Assembly (NCBI RefSeq): GCF_964340395.1
Contig: NC_135554.1
Location: 12,576,251-12,640,250, forward strand
Origin: Glandiceps talaboti
Lineage: Eukaryota > Hemichordata > Enteropneusta > Spengelidae
Direction of reading: 5' to 3'
Length of the DNA: 64,000 bases
In this document: positions 41,201-42,950 of the stretch, piece after piece
How the letters are laid out: every line of letters starts with the position of its first letter
Numbering within the stretch: the first letter of the stretch is position 1
Translations under genes and position numbers: made by a program
Notes under the pieces: generated by a model
Told to the model about the DNA's origin: nothing
Database searches by the model: none
Seen by the model: the letters and a program-made list of their open reading frames with translations, nothing else

Positions 41201-41303
41201 GCATGACGTTGACCCATCCCATGAGTATCACGTGGTTATCACTGCTGTCAACGAGGCGGGGTTGTATACATCTACAAATTACATAGTTACATATTCTGAA
41301 TAA
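2141..41303 (+). CDS. Giant secreted C-type lectin / EGF / FN3-like repeat protein, 56 exons in window, 5' end missing
   Basis: I built this gene by joining exons with AG acceptors and GT donors (one GC donor). All 55 junctions are phase-compatible and no exon has an internal stop, giving about 10.47 kb of coding sequence and about 3,490 residues. Order: C-type lectin domain 1 (last exon only), C-type lectin domain 2 (exons 2-4), an 8-Cys module (5), EGF (6), an unrecognised block (7-9), then about 20 FN3-like modules (10-56) marked by DGITxDxxPP, DYQ, SxSWxGFxDxESG and YYxTVxAxNxAGL. Small Cys-rich inserts lie in exons 15 and 43, and a DUF642/galactose-binding-like insert in exons 50-51. The protein ends IVTYSE with no membrane anchor or GPI-type tail. 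What is known: C-type lectin domains bind sugars or proteins, and FN3-type arrays act as extracellular spacers or ligand arms. A matrix, adhesion or immune recognition role is inference. The signal peptide and start codon lie left of the window. AATAAA at 41357-41362 is a likely poly(A) signal. Confidence 0.85.
2631..2674. repeat. TGTC tetranucleotide tract in intron 1
   Basis: Runs of TGTC/CTGT with one TATG interruption. Confidence 0.85.
3962..6877 (-). CDS. LINE ORF2: AP endonuclease + reverse transcriptase (971 aa)
   Basis: This ORF encodes the enzyme that nicks target DNA and copies element RNA. Residues about 18-235 form an exonuclease/endonuclease/phosphatase fold: HVNIRSLN near 22, SEVW with Glu54, MGDFNID with Asp157 and Asn159, and SDH at 223-225. 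A linker follows. Residues about 500-760 are the reverse transcriptase: NYRPISVLPLLSKVLE (534-549), LDFSKAFD with Asp606, CGVPQGSVLGP (661-671), and FADD with Asp695 and Asp696. The C-terminal region ends FTGTAFWNSLPPSIR. All catalytic residues I can recognise are present. RT motif style points to the CR1/Jockey superfamily. I cannot place the clade more finely without a tree. Confidence 0.93.
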   Translation of the reverse strand: MPPTSFDDHYNVITNRSFCVSHVNIRSLNRNFEGLKLLYKDIIQSKFSVIGISEVWGTSNLSTCNLKGYTFEVNCRNAGRGGGVGAYIHSSLNYKLLEVNVIHSESLWLEVHTGNRNAIVGIIYRKPNTDIVEFQEELLNVLRRFKLEKKHFILMGDFNIDANNRTSSVSIESFLTSMECLCFHQLISTPTRVTDSSATIIDHIYTNINQYQIYTGTLTTDISDHFPIFALVENHPIRISHRQKISFRNYDHYDPSHFCDELANVSWEGVYDCTDVNAAYNRFHLIFSRICNKHAPITTKIISNKKARKPWITRAIRKSIKTKHKLYSKVLNSNFDGAAVDVYKKFRNMLLSVIMNAKKLHYSTVFMDNKGNSNMTWKTIKEVLGGQGRIARKTLPDSLHIVSNDSNTHISEISDIVEALNDYFVKIGPNLASNINSTNHNFKDYLSTPLTNSFFMNPTTQAEVYNLINSLNIKKACGHDDVPVKFLINGAAIISKPLAYIFNLSISSGIFPTTLKITKVTPIFKKGATDDPGNYRPISVLPLLSKVLETIVNNRLMHYIEKNNILYEHQYGFRKKYSTKLSLINLVNYLIKRMDEGRVTLGIFLDFSKAFDTINHEILLSKMAHYGIRGLPLKLFTDYLFDRYQYIHASSNTSSNRIIQCGVPQGSVLGPTLFLLFINDIASSSIFFQFRLFADDSNLFHTFPDNHYNINLSNVDAHLNNVLKWCNVNKLTINHLKTNYILFRNTRRKISLEGSLHISSRVIDEVESTTFVGVILDKHLNWSKHIQMVNSTVRKKVGILFKLRHFVPKDILILIYKSFIQPHITYGIEVWGSTYSSHLTCIHKSQKMAVRAITFSCISAHSNNLFSELQILDIFKLHKLQLCTFMYDLLTNRLPHRFTDYCTPPVHEYSTRFKGRGNLLLPKVITSIGKFAICFTGTAFWNSLPPSIRSQPSRTSFRDSLKNTLIKDYVH
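7225..8130 (-). CDS. LINE ORF1: zinc-finger, coiled-coil RNA-binding protein (301 aa)
   Basis: A likely RNA chaperone packaging the element RNA. The N-terminus has a CxxC pair at residues 3-6 and another at 23-26 (LCGKCNSKR), a zinc-ribbon-like arrangement. Residues about 60-140 are heptad-rich (QLTNIATDIQEVKLTQTELN, RANIKLQHENTQLSQQL), probably a trimerising coiled coil. Residues about 141-300 (RRTNLEVSCVPE, DIDIAHRIG, RPIIVRFTTRKSRNEVY, KIYINENLLPATRQLLYK) match the RRM plus C-terminal domain layout of L1-ORF1p/transposase_22-type proteins. It lies upstream of ORF2 on the same strand. Confidence 0.85.
   Translation of the reverse strand: MKCGDCDNRKGSVKLRQGDLMLCGKCNSKRFGKPVTRSDSAEGKMAAPRLGDDIPTTDHFQRLLQPIIMQLTNIATDIQEVKLTQTELNNSMDFFIAKYEEMSTRVETIERANIKLQHENTQLSQQLKIVEDDLASLNQYNRRTNLEVSCVPEKDGEDVIGTVISIFKKTNPAIDENDIDIAHRIGVQNKRGNAAAATTQTRPRPIIVRFTTRKSRNEVYDNRKKLKNTNAKDFGLDSTAKIYINENLLPATRQLLYKVNTQRKQARYQFMWTNNGKIYVKKDTQSRPLIISRETDLSRIM
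8231..9004. other. Rest of intron 1
   Basis: AT-rich intron sequence. Two short related motifs (GAAATCGGCAACAAT near 8692 and GAAATAGGCAACAAT near 8813) repeat. No exon is seen. Confidence 0.4.
9005..9153 (+). CDS. Exon 2: start of C-type lectin domain 2
   Basis: Phase 1 in, phase 0 out (AAT|GTAAGA). It reads CKYGWEYWSSNSYCYYF, NWTDARDDCR and DLASIHS, the first disulfide and alpha-helix of a long-form C-type lectin domain. The phase fits exon 1, which supports tandem lectin domains in one protein. Confidence 0.85.
9390..9463 (-). tRNA. tRNA-like SINE head, Thr(AGT)-like
   Basis: Read on the - strand, 74 bases fold with a 7-bp acceptor stem (GACACGT/ATGTGTC), a D-arm (GCTC/GAGC), an anticodon stem TCTGA/TTAGG with loop CTAGTGT (anticodon AGT) and a T-arm GTGGG/CCTAC around TTCGATT. 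One extra base between the D-arm and anticodon stem and two wobble pairs in the latter argue against a functional tRNA. Tandem copies argue for a SINE. Confidence 0.35.
9729..9802 (-). tRNA. Second copy of the tRNA-like SINE head
   Basis: Same 74-base fold as the copy at 9390-9463, differing at few or no positions. It is followed at about 73-base spacing by shortened copies near 9815-9876 and 9890-9945. Confidence 0.35.
10319..10422 (+). CDS. Exon 3: C-type lectin domain 2, WIGL region
   Basis: Phase 0 in, phase 2 out (AC|GTAAGT). It contains SWIGLNDR and FVWNDGTSVTYT, the WIGL core strand and the WxDG loop of the fold. Confidence 0.88.
10423..11404. other. Intron between exons 3 and 4
   Basis: AT-rich, with no exon or identifiable element. 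TTGTTGCTAGG (10840s) and CCGTTGCTAAGGGCG (10930s) are weakly similar motifs of unknown meaning. Confidence 0.4.
11405..11565 (+). CDS. Exon 4: C-type lectin domain 2, C-terminal part, GC donor
   Basis: Phase 2 in, phase 1 out. It reads NWGNRQPDSGG, EDCVEM, KKWHDRTCGSSRRFVCKH. QPD in place of EPN at the canonical ligand loop would predict galactose-type rather than mannose-type binding, if calcium is bound at all. The donor is CATG|GCAAGT, a GC-AG intron. The reading frame stays open beyond it to a TAG at about 11612, but phase and domain logic favour splicing. Confidence 0.8.
11887..12057 (+). CDS. Exon 5: eight-cysteine module
   Basis: Phase 1 in and out, so it is a symmetric, shuffleable exon. 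It holds eight cysteines within 56 codons (CLDIKNC, KC, ECTGGC, YGC, WAKC, YCR). I do not recognise the family. Confidence 0.8.
12303..12413 (+). CDS. Exon 6: EGF-like module
   Basis: Phase 1 in and out. Cysteine spacing is C-x8-C-x4-C-x6-C-x1-C-x8-C (CSWRDDSILCYPGTC ... CEC ... GYGDKHC), which matches the EGF pattern. No calcium-binding consensus is seen. Confidence 0.85.
12719..12988 (+). CDS. Exon 7: unrecognised extracellular domain, part 1
   Basis: Phase 1 in and out, 89 codons, two cysteines (FSSCFANL, YGTCVND), beta-strand-like content, ending ASFSWSLQSA. The donor is CAG|GTTACT. Confidence 0.75.
13214..13432. repeat. Three-block pentanucleotide satellite (TATAG / GATAG / ATAAT)
   Basis: About 14 TATAG units pass into about 18 GATAG-type units and then about 12 ATAAT units, all in one 5-base register. 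It lies in the intron between exons 7 and 8. Confidence 0.95.
13933..14068 (+). CDS. Exon 8: unrecognised extracellular domain, part 2
   Basis: Phase 1 in, phase 2 out. It reads DGSTVRASGEVGDP, DKPNHGIHNFTQQDTF, ending RIMHGD. NFT is a possible N-glycosylation site. Confidence 0.78.
14874..15105 (+). CDS. Exon 9: unrecognised extracellular domain, part 3
   Basis: Phase 2 in, phase 0 out (GAT|GTGAGT). It begins LVVTSRSENGGNLQY and contains RSVTFIFDLEEPYHC and CEENDMLNLGQVY. It looks like the last unit of a block that leads into the FN3-like array. Confidence 0.78.
15472..15864. mobile_element. MITE-like element with perfect 28-bp terminal inverted repeats
   Basis: The 28 bases at 15472-15499 (CTAAAATGATGTAGGC..., ending GTGTTTCAC) occur as an exact reverse complement at 15837-15864. 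The 393-bp element between them has no ORF. No clear target-site duplication is seen. It sits in the intron between exons 9 and 10. Confidence 0.8.
16068..16248 (+). CDS. Exon 10: first FN3-like strands (VTWTGW)
   Basis: Phase 0 in, phase 1 out. DVTWTGWADDMTGIALFEW is the same position as the SxSWxGFxDxESGI core of later modules. Confidence 0.78.
16317..16432. repeat. ATAC tetranucleotide tract
   Basis: About 25 ATAC units with short ACAC and GCAT interruptions, between exons 10 and 11. Confidence 0.95.
16484..16668 (+). CDS. Exon 11: FN3-like module continuation
   Basis: Phase 1 in, phase 0 out (CAG|GTAACC). It starts GVYCVLLVVDDEVGNYKEA and ends WLTTLHGPQ. The YxVxLxVxDxxGN strand fits the C-terminal half of an FN3-like module. 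Confidence 0.78.
17045..17311 (+). CDS. Exon 12: divergent module exon
   Basis: Phase 0 in and out, 89 codons. It begins MHVSWNQHF (the HVSW strand) and is proline-rich in the middle (HRPPINEPYE). The ATG at its start follows an acceptor and is not evidence for a start site. Confidence 0.75.
17611..17819 (+). CDS. Exon 13: FN3-like module with VDSSPP marker
   Basis: Phase 0 in, phase 2 out (GA|GTACGT). It holds SIRVWIQSYDVMGNTAMDE and LVHVDSSPPEIKELW, the first clear copy of the VDxxPPxI linker that repeats through the array. Confidence 0.82.
17986..18106 (+). CDS. Exon 14: FN3-like core
   Basis: Phase 2 in, phase 0 out. It reads IVFDAYDQHSGLFDIHWRI, matching the FxDxxSGLxxxxW core. Confidence 0.8.
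18805..18987 (+). CDS. Exon 15: FN3-like end with small Cys insert
   Basis: Phase 0 in and out. Four cysteines are clustered at the start (CSAPLCICIPKGDC), followed by YTIELNANLMNIS and DYIITLTVRNNAM. The Cys cluster has a counterpart in exon 43. Confidence 0.8.
19564..19773 (+). CDS. Exon 16: FN3-like module, canonical linker and core
   Basis: Phase 0 in and out. VTIDTSPPEAGYVHEGF, DIDYQ and AWWDGFFDRESGTKLYVYY are the best match to the module consensus in the first half of the gene. Confidence 0.88.
19840..19916. repeat. TA dinucleotide tract
   Basis: Nearly perfect (TA)n of about 77 bases between exons 16 and 17. Confidence 0.95.
20094..20368 (+). CDS. Exon 17: FN3-like strands plus next linker
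   Basis: Phase 0 in, phase 2 out. GKYYCTVIAYNQAMD and VCSDGVTIDVTQP show the YYxTVxAxN strand and the DGVTIDxxxP linker in one exon. Confidence 0.85.
20728..20875 (+). CDS. Exon 18: module linker region
   Basis: Phase 2 in, phase 0 out (ATG|GTAGGT). It reads NVATRVDDISEWPQLRSDDG and ends YSYLVNENM. It is acidic and poorly conserved. Confidence 0.75.
21099..21129. repeat. Short AT dinucleotide tract
   Basis: About 15 AT units upstream of exon 19. Confidence 0.9.
21234..21452 (+). CDS. Exon 19: FN3-like core
   Basis: Phase 0 in and out. LSVSWLGDDVESGIYDFMFG and MFYIVIQATNGAHITTTK cover the SVSWxGxxDxESGI core and the YxVxxATN strand. Confidence 0.86.
21617..21785 (+). CDS. Exon 20: linker and core
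   Basis: Phase 0 in, phase 1 out. VTGPYIVEVTPPVFAGVVYV then YLVALWEDDGF and LSDYQVAVG. The exon ends at AVG|, the recurrent AIG|T boundary. Confidence 0.82.
22033..22328 (+). CDS. Exon 21: AIG-to-DG half of a module
   Basis: Phase 1 in, phase 0 out. GNTPFGTQLLDF, HTYYVTIKVTNAAGLSVTV and HTVDLPSVGVVLDTV match the YYVTxxxTNAAGLS strand and the VDxPxxGVVxD linker. Confidence 0.88.
22900..23088 (+). CDS. Exon 22: DIDYQ and core
   Basis: Phase 0 in and out. It begins QLSDIDYQTSATTLHTRWYG and continues TYEIGIGTSPESVDVMDF. An acceptor 30 bases upstream (22870) is ruled out because it runs into TAG in phase 0. Confidence 0.8.
23662..23797 (+). CDS. Exon 23: FN3-like strand plus divergent linker
   Basis: Phase 0 in, phase 1 out (AAG|GTTGAT). 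It reads KYYATIRATSDSGHVLSSSN, GVIIMAEND, ending VDCGKQ. The PP of the linker is lost. Confidence 0.8.
24147..24330 (+). CDS. Exon 24: DYQ and core
   Basis: Phase 1 in, phase 2 out. CEDDEDYQASTSTVYANW then YITHTEVAVEMEDS. DYQ is placed as in exons 16 and 22. Confidence 0.8.
24720..24938 (+). CDS. Exon 25: module C-terminal half and linker
   Basis: Phase 2 in and out. LTLSPGDHYRTSIKFCYPGG and QSDGFWVTPYPPVSDG show the LxLxPGxxYxTxxxxC strand and SDGxxVxxxPP linker. Confidence 0.84.
25191..25374 (+). CDS. Exon 26: core strands
   Basis: Phase 2 in, phase 0 out. VLEFKWNMFV, MDYYEWTLSVDTGTSEHGDI. YYEWxLSVDTGT is the place of the YxWAIGTxPG element. Confidence 0.8.
25499..25698 (+). CDS. Exon 27: module C-terminal half and linker
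   Basis: Phase 0 in, phase 2 out. CIKLALRGYNKAGLSTTIYE and IYPPYVVPNIVVDAVG. GYNKAGLSTT is a textbook copy of the AxNxAGLS strand. Confidence 0.84.
25866..26097 (+). CDS. Exon 28: core strands
   Basis: Phase 2 in, phase 0 out. YTPSKHKLSAVWSSLRHGQY, SWKIVSGDD, ending VLACGDTQ. LSAVWSSL takes the place of LSASWxGF. Confidence 0.82.
26221..26427 (+). CDS. Exon 29: C-terminal half and canonical linker
   Basis: Phase 0 in and out. LQHGQRYYVCIFANETHVEK, CSDGITVDRTPPEPAMVW, ending MQYQ. NET is a possible glycosylation site. Confidence 0.86.
26546..26651 (+). CDS. Exon 30: core to AIG boundary
   Basis: Phase 0 in, phase 1 out. TSTSLLYITWESFVDVEETG and YYEYAIG. A decayed duplicate of its end lies in the next intron at 26749-26813. 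Confidence 0.85.
26749..26813 (+). pseudogene. Decayed duplicate of the end of exon 30
   Basis: ATGTGGAAAAAACTGATCAA ... AATATGCTATAGGTAA matches 26589-26653 (ATGTGGAAGAAACTGGTCAA ... AATATGCTATAGGTAA), including the donor site. It has about 13 substitutions or small gaps and its reading frame is broken in the middle. It lies in intron 30. Confidence 0.8.
26925..27041 (+). CDS. Exon 31: GTSPNG half
   Basis: Phase 1 in and out. GTSPNGVDVHDYINVGVTNW and LQHGSTYYVTLR, the standard second half of a module. Confidence 0.87.
27218..27870. repeat. Dispersed repeat, copy 1 (with C/G hairpin at its left end)
   Basis: Starts near a hairpin of AGCCCCCCCCCC / GGGGGGAGGGGGGCT (27229-27281). Downstream segments are shared with 44460-45070: TGGCCGAATG.CAGC..., TTTGTTGTAAAATT, TTATCTCCAAA, TATGGACACCAT and CCTTTGACCT. 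It is non-coding and fills most of the intron between exons 31 and 32. Confidence 0.65.
27980..28147 (+). CDS. Exon 32: linker and core
   Basis: Phase 1 in and out. GLTAESVSSGVTIDISAP, ISSLSASWERVLYDRESG. The acceptor is weak (ATGAAG) but phase and content fit. Confidence 0.82.
28203..28421. repeat. TATAG pentanucleotide satellite
   Basis: About 40 TATAG units with TATAC/CATAG variants, 5-base register, between exons 32 and 33. The 3' flank (CTTTCTTTATTCC) is unique. Confidence 0.95.
28422..28928. other. Intron remainder before exon 33
   Basis: No ORF or exon seen. The sequence just after the satellite may be part of an unidentified retroelement, but I cannot name it. Confidence 0.35.
28929..29068 (+). 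CDS. Exon 33: WGIGTKPG half
   Basis: Phase 1 in, phase 0 out. LYYEWGIGTKPGMVDVYPF and LREGHAYYISVR. The acceptor is ATTAAG. Confidence 0.84.
29332..29460 (+). CDS. Exon 34: ASNGAGLS to DYQ
   Basis: Phase 0 in and out. ASNGAGLSTVVTSWAIIVET, SPPNAGFVFEGQPGN, ending DLDYQ. The exon covers exactly one linker between the two recurrent phase-0 borders. Confidence 0.88.
30149..30287 (+). CDS. Exon 35: core with CPGC
   Basis: Phase 0 in, phase 1 out. TNTASLKVYWEGFNDPHTPI, DYAWKIGTCPGCDDIL. The WxGFxDP core is clear, and the CPGC pair is unusual for this position. Confidence 0.86.
30743..30929 (+). CDS. Exon 36: C-terminal half and linker
   Basis: Phase 1 in, phase 2 out. LQPGVRYYTTVTACNAAELC, SSDGIIADDSPPIAGMVFDG. 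Two cysteines (ACNAAELC) recur at this position in exon 40. Confidence 0.88.
31111..31322 (+). CDS. Exon 37: full core to NKAG
   Basis: Phase 2 in, phase 1 out. RIAVHWYNFHDSQSELSHYE, VGTTRGGDNIIPTTSL and YTTIRAYNKAG. Confidence 0.86.
31618..31730 (+). CDS. Exon 38: linker
   Basis: Phase 1 in, phase 0 out. LQIEGTSNGIMVDESAPIVL, ending HDGSQ. SNGIMVDExAP is the linker variant with one proline. Confidence 0.84.
32350..32469 (+). CDS. Exon 39: core
   Basis: Phase 0 in and out. LWRSMLRVTWRFYDPESPID and ILSVASHHQSLIDIPSVE. RVTWxFxDPESP is the core strand. Confidence 0.84.
32751..32879 (+). CDS. Exon 40: C-terminal half
   Basis: Phase 0 in and out. YTFTGLSLDDGDTYYVKVVA, CNAAMLCSSSESDGLL. It ends exactly before the VDxTPP linker of exon 41. 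Confidence 0.87.
33157..33378 (+). CDS. Exon 41: linker and core
   Basis: Phase 0 in and out. VDSTPPTVGTFAVETDHA, VKLAWLGFSDMHSGITSYFS. Canonical linker and WLGFSDxxSGI core. Confidence 0.88.
33543..33680 (+). CDS. Exon 42: C-terminal half
   Basis: Phase 0 in and out. VRDLVAGEVIYATLWAVNG ends at the recurrent AxNG| border. Confidence 0.82.
33855..34032 (+). CDS. Exon 43: six-cysteine insert
   Basis: Phase 0 in, phase 1 out. After VGMRSMEAHDTFEVVKS comes RRCESQTCQGDCTCAAQYQ and VCHGNEEAC, six cysteines in 26 residues. It resembles the shorter Cys cluster of exon 15. Confidence 0.84.
34401..34538 (+). CDS. Exon 44: linker and core
   Basis: Phase 1 in and out. YEQIEVIDILNYRYTENTR, VDVDYTPSMCALAAEW. 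The DYTPSxxALAAEW segment parallels YTPSKHKLSAVW in exon 28. Confidence 0.8.
34627..34815. repeat. Degenerate minisatellite of GTTATCGGTT / ACTACATTAT motifs
   Basis: In about 190 bases, motifs such as ACATTATCGGTTA, ACATTATGGTTA, ACGTTATCGATC, ACGTTACCGGTC, ACATTATCCGGTT and ACGTTATCGGCTGG recur every 20-35 bases, alternating with TTTACTACATT-type spacers. Some are in inverted orientation (CCGATAATGTAGT at the start). It lies between exons 44 and 45. Confidence 0.75.
35061..35216 (+). CDS. Exon 45: YEWSVG half
   Basis: Phase 1 in and out. FKVERYEWSVGIMGGDPGTG, YDVGLETYAIFLQRRG. YEWSVGxxGGDPGTG takes the place of the WAIGTxPG strand. Confidence 0.83.
35402..35532 (+). CDS. Exon 46: C-terminal strand and linker
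   Basis: Phase 1 in, phase 0 out. LIDGEEYVFYVKTWYDE, FASNGVKVEASAPATSSSRK. Confidence 0.82.
35684..35797. repeat. Paired GT and CT dinucleotide tracts
   Basis: (GT)n at about 35684-35722 and (CT)n at about 35741-35797, both just upstream of the acceptor of exon 47. Confidence 0.95.
35835..35979 (+). CDS. Exon 47: DYTTS core
   Basis: Phase 0 in, phase 1 out (GGTG|GTTAGT). DMDYTTSLDTLGVYWKDVYT, DFFEVSISTYPG. The acceptor follows a long GT/CT dinucleotide tract. Confidence 0.82.
36362..36516 (+). CDS. Exon 48: C-terminal half
   Basis: Phase 1 in, phase 0 out. LIGLVLTPGVRYYSNVVAHS and STSSDGIL, ending just before VDTIPP of exon 49. Confidence 0.86.
36774..37017 (+). CDS. Exon 49: canonical linker, DYQ and core
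   Basis: Phase 0 in, phase 1 out. VDTIPPSVGVVYDGLGLYDA, DYQNSSSVVSASWIGFSDLQ, CVGSTPGSEDILKC. It is one of the two most canonical modules. Confidence 0.9.
37213..37806 (+). CDS. Exon 50: linker plus DUF642/galactose-binding-like insert
   Basis: At 594 bp this is the longest exon; phase 1 in and out. After AVDAAGLHSLSAISDGITID and TTPPEI it leaves the repeat pattern: LLNPSFEE, GLPMNWRVDG, DGESFLLLNGESSQTFSSIPG, YRLRFQVSHS, WHEEQDYFIADDYDTTLIIG. An N-x-SFE start, W-x-x-x-G, an LxLxGxxxQ strand and an FxA...TTLxI strand are features of DUF642 and other galactose-binding-like beta-sandwich domains. The family call is inference from pattern. Confidence 0.82.
37898..38292. repeat. Compound tetranucleotide tract (ACTG, TGAA, TTTG, TCTA, TGTC)
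   Basis: Blocks of GACT, GAAT, GTTT, GACT, TCTA, TGTC and GACT units in the intron within the DUF642-like insert. Confidence 0.93.
38336..38548 (+). CDS. Exon 51: end of the beta-sandwich insert and return to the array
   Basis: Phase 1 in and out. AILVDNIEIRHLQQSN is the typical last strand (VDNVxI) of DUF642-like domains. HVNWDVIDVESPIT then resumes the FN3-like core. Confidence 0.84.
38684..38874 (+). CDS. Exon 52: C-terminal half and linker
   Basis: Phase 1 in, phase 0 out. GTEIHVAIVSRNAAELESVL, YSDAVLVDFTAPNLCCAK. Confidence 0.86.
39327..39435 (+). CDS. Exon 53: DIDYQ core
   Basis: Phase 0 in, phase 1 out. DGDNENDIDYQDSYILSIYW, DPESDVEMCEVAIG. Confidence 0.87.
39610..39938 (+). CDS. 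Exon 54: C-terminal half, linker and next core
   Basis: Phase 1 in, phase 0 out. VHGQTLYSTVRCYNYAGLSS, TTDGITIVTDPPDAHNALV, IIYMAWQGFHDLSGISHYQ. Three elements that sit in separate exons elsewhere are fused here, so introns were lost. Confidence 0.88.
40500..40704 (+). CDS. Exon 55: C-terminal half and linker
   Basis: Phase 0 in, phase 1 out. The acceptor ends a TC-dinucleotide tract (CTCTCAAG). LNSYETYEVVVRAVNHLQY, HSDGIVADVTIETESP. Confidence 0.83.
40740..40850. repeat. ATGT tetranucleotide tract
   Basis: About 25 ATGT units with a GTGT interruption, grading into TTAT/AATT-rich sequence, in the last intron of the giant lectin gene. Confidence 0.95.
41038..41303 (+). CDS. Exon 56: terminal exon with stop codon
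   Basis: Phase 1 in, stop TAA at 41301-41303. YELTVGTAYASNDIVRWMET, YHVVITAVNEAGLYTSTN, ending IVTYSE. The last half-module ends at the edge of an FN3 strand, with no transmembrane segment and no GPI-type tail. Confidence 0.88.
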
Positions 41304-41356
41304 TGAGTGTTTGGACATGAACCACAATGAGTGATGGATTTCTTGCTCTCTAGTCA

Positions 41357-41362
41357 AATAAA
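41357..41362 (+). terminator. Poly(A) signal AATAAA of the giant lectin gene
   Basis: The first AATAAA downstream of the stop lies 54 bases after it. A second usable signal is not obvious within several hundred bases. Confidence 0.5.
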
Positions 41363-41880
41363 GGACTATTTGGTTAGTGCTTAGATTTGGTGCAATAATG
41401 AAATGATATGAATATCACCATGACTTTGGATCGAATGTCTCATTCCAGTACAATTACTTTAAGAATAGCCATGATTGTATATAGAAGTGTTCAGAGTTGT
41501 ACGGTGTATTTATGCAGATACTAGCTTACCCAGGAGACACACTTAATCAAGGCAATTTTACAAGTTCACGCAAATCATGTAAACCAGATATGTTATAATT
41601 ACACATTAGTTATTAAAATGAGATGCTCATTTCATGTACATACGCAATGACATGCAGTAAACGCATTTATTGTTTTTATTGTTTTCTTTTGCAAGATCCC
41701 AGTATTTTATCCCTCCAAGTGTATGTGCATGTGCTGTTACATGAAAAAACGTGTACATAAAGTGAAAAAGCTGATGCCATCGAATCAACCTGGGCTCTAA
41801 CAGTGAACAAATCAATGTCTACCTCGTAACGCGTTGGCTTGCACACTAGTACTCGTTCCTTCAACTCACATTTTGTTTAG

Positions 41881-41969
<89 letters not shown>

Positions 41970-42097
41970 ATATCTATATATCTATCTATCTATCTATCTA
42001 TCTATCCGCCCGCCCGTCCACCCAACCACCCACCCACCCACCCACCCACCTATCTATCTATCTATCTATCTATCTAGCTATCTATCTAGCTATCTAG

Positions 42098-42155
<58 letters not shown>

Positions 42156-42160
42156 GTCTA
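41881..42160. repeat. TCTA tetranucleotide satellite
   Basis: About 60 TCTA units with an internal block of CCGC/CCAC units (about 42005-42050) and scattered TAGC variants. Confidence 0.95.
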
Positions 42161-42810
42161 TTTCATTTATTTATTTATCATCATCATCAGTCGTGCACTT
42201 TTATTTTTACCGATGATCCAATTTTCATTCAAACAACAAGAAAAGACGTTGTTGCTATATTTTGGGTGATTGTGTTACTACAATGAAATCCGTTGTAACA
42301 AAAATGATCTGACAACAGAACTGGTTAACATTAGCGTGATGCGCATGCTCACTTACATGTGTTTTGGAGATATTGCATAATAGGTTGTGGAATTATCCAA
42401 AATGTATCCCCAAAATTAATCTTAAATTTGTAATTTACCTGATACATTAATTTGATATTACATGGTACCATATAAAACACATACACACTAGTATACAAAT
42501 TGCATCAGTTGCTACCACTGCTGTACACGGCATCAACGTCTAATCTTAGAAACGGTACTATGTGTACATAACCCTTTTTATCTCTGTACTTCACGCTATC
42601 TAGGAGTGTCACATAAATATACCTAACACAAATAATACTTTGTGGTGTTTAAAGGGGATTCCCGTCACTTCATGATACTAGGTATTATCTTTACTGATTA
42701 CAAAACCTCGGACATTGGACTAGAGTTACAGACCGTACCTCTATCTCATTTTTTTTTTACATGTCATCTCGTACCATGATGGTACGGTAAACAGCTAACT
42801 CTAAATTTGC

Positions 42811-42950
42811 TCACGTATCAGTAGGAAAATATTTTACCCTCGTAACATTTCTGTCGAAGTTTGAACTGTCGTCGTTAGAGTTTTCCAGTCGTTTAACAAA
42901 ACGAAGACCGTCCTCTCCCTGTTTTGCGTCGTACGTAAACTTCACATCCC
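42811..42950 (-). CDS. LPD_N-like piece, exon C with stop
   Basis: Acceptor TTTTTCCTGTAG, phase 1 in; stop TGA. It encodes DVKFTYDAKQGEDGLRFVKR and more. The phase does not match exon B. Confidence 0.45.

Larger units (their letters stand above)
41304..42810. other. 3' flank of the giant lectin gene and convergent spacer
   Basis: Holds the likely 3' UTR and then a TCTA satellite. No coding exon is seen. The next gene piece is on the opposite strand, so the two are convergent. Confidence 0.5.
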
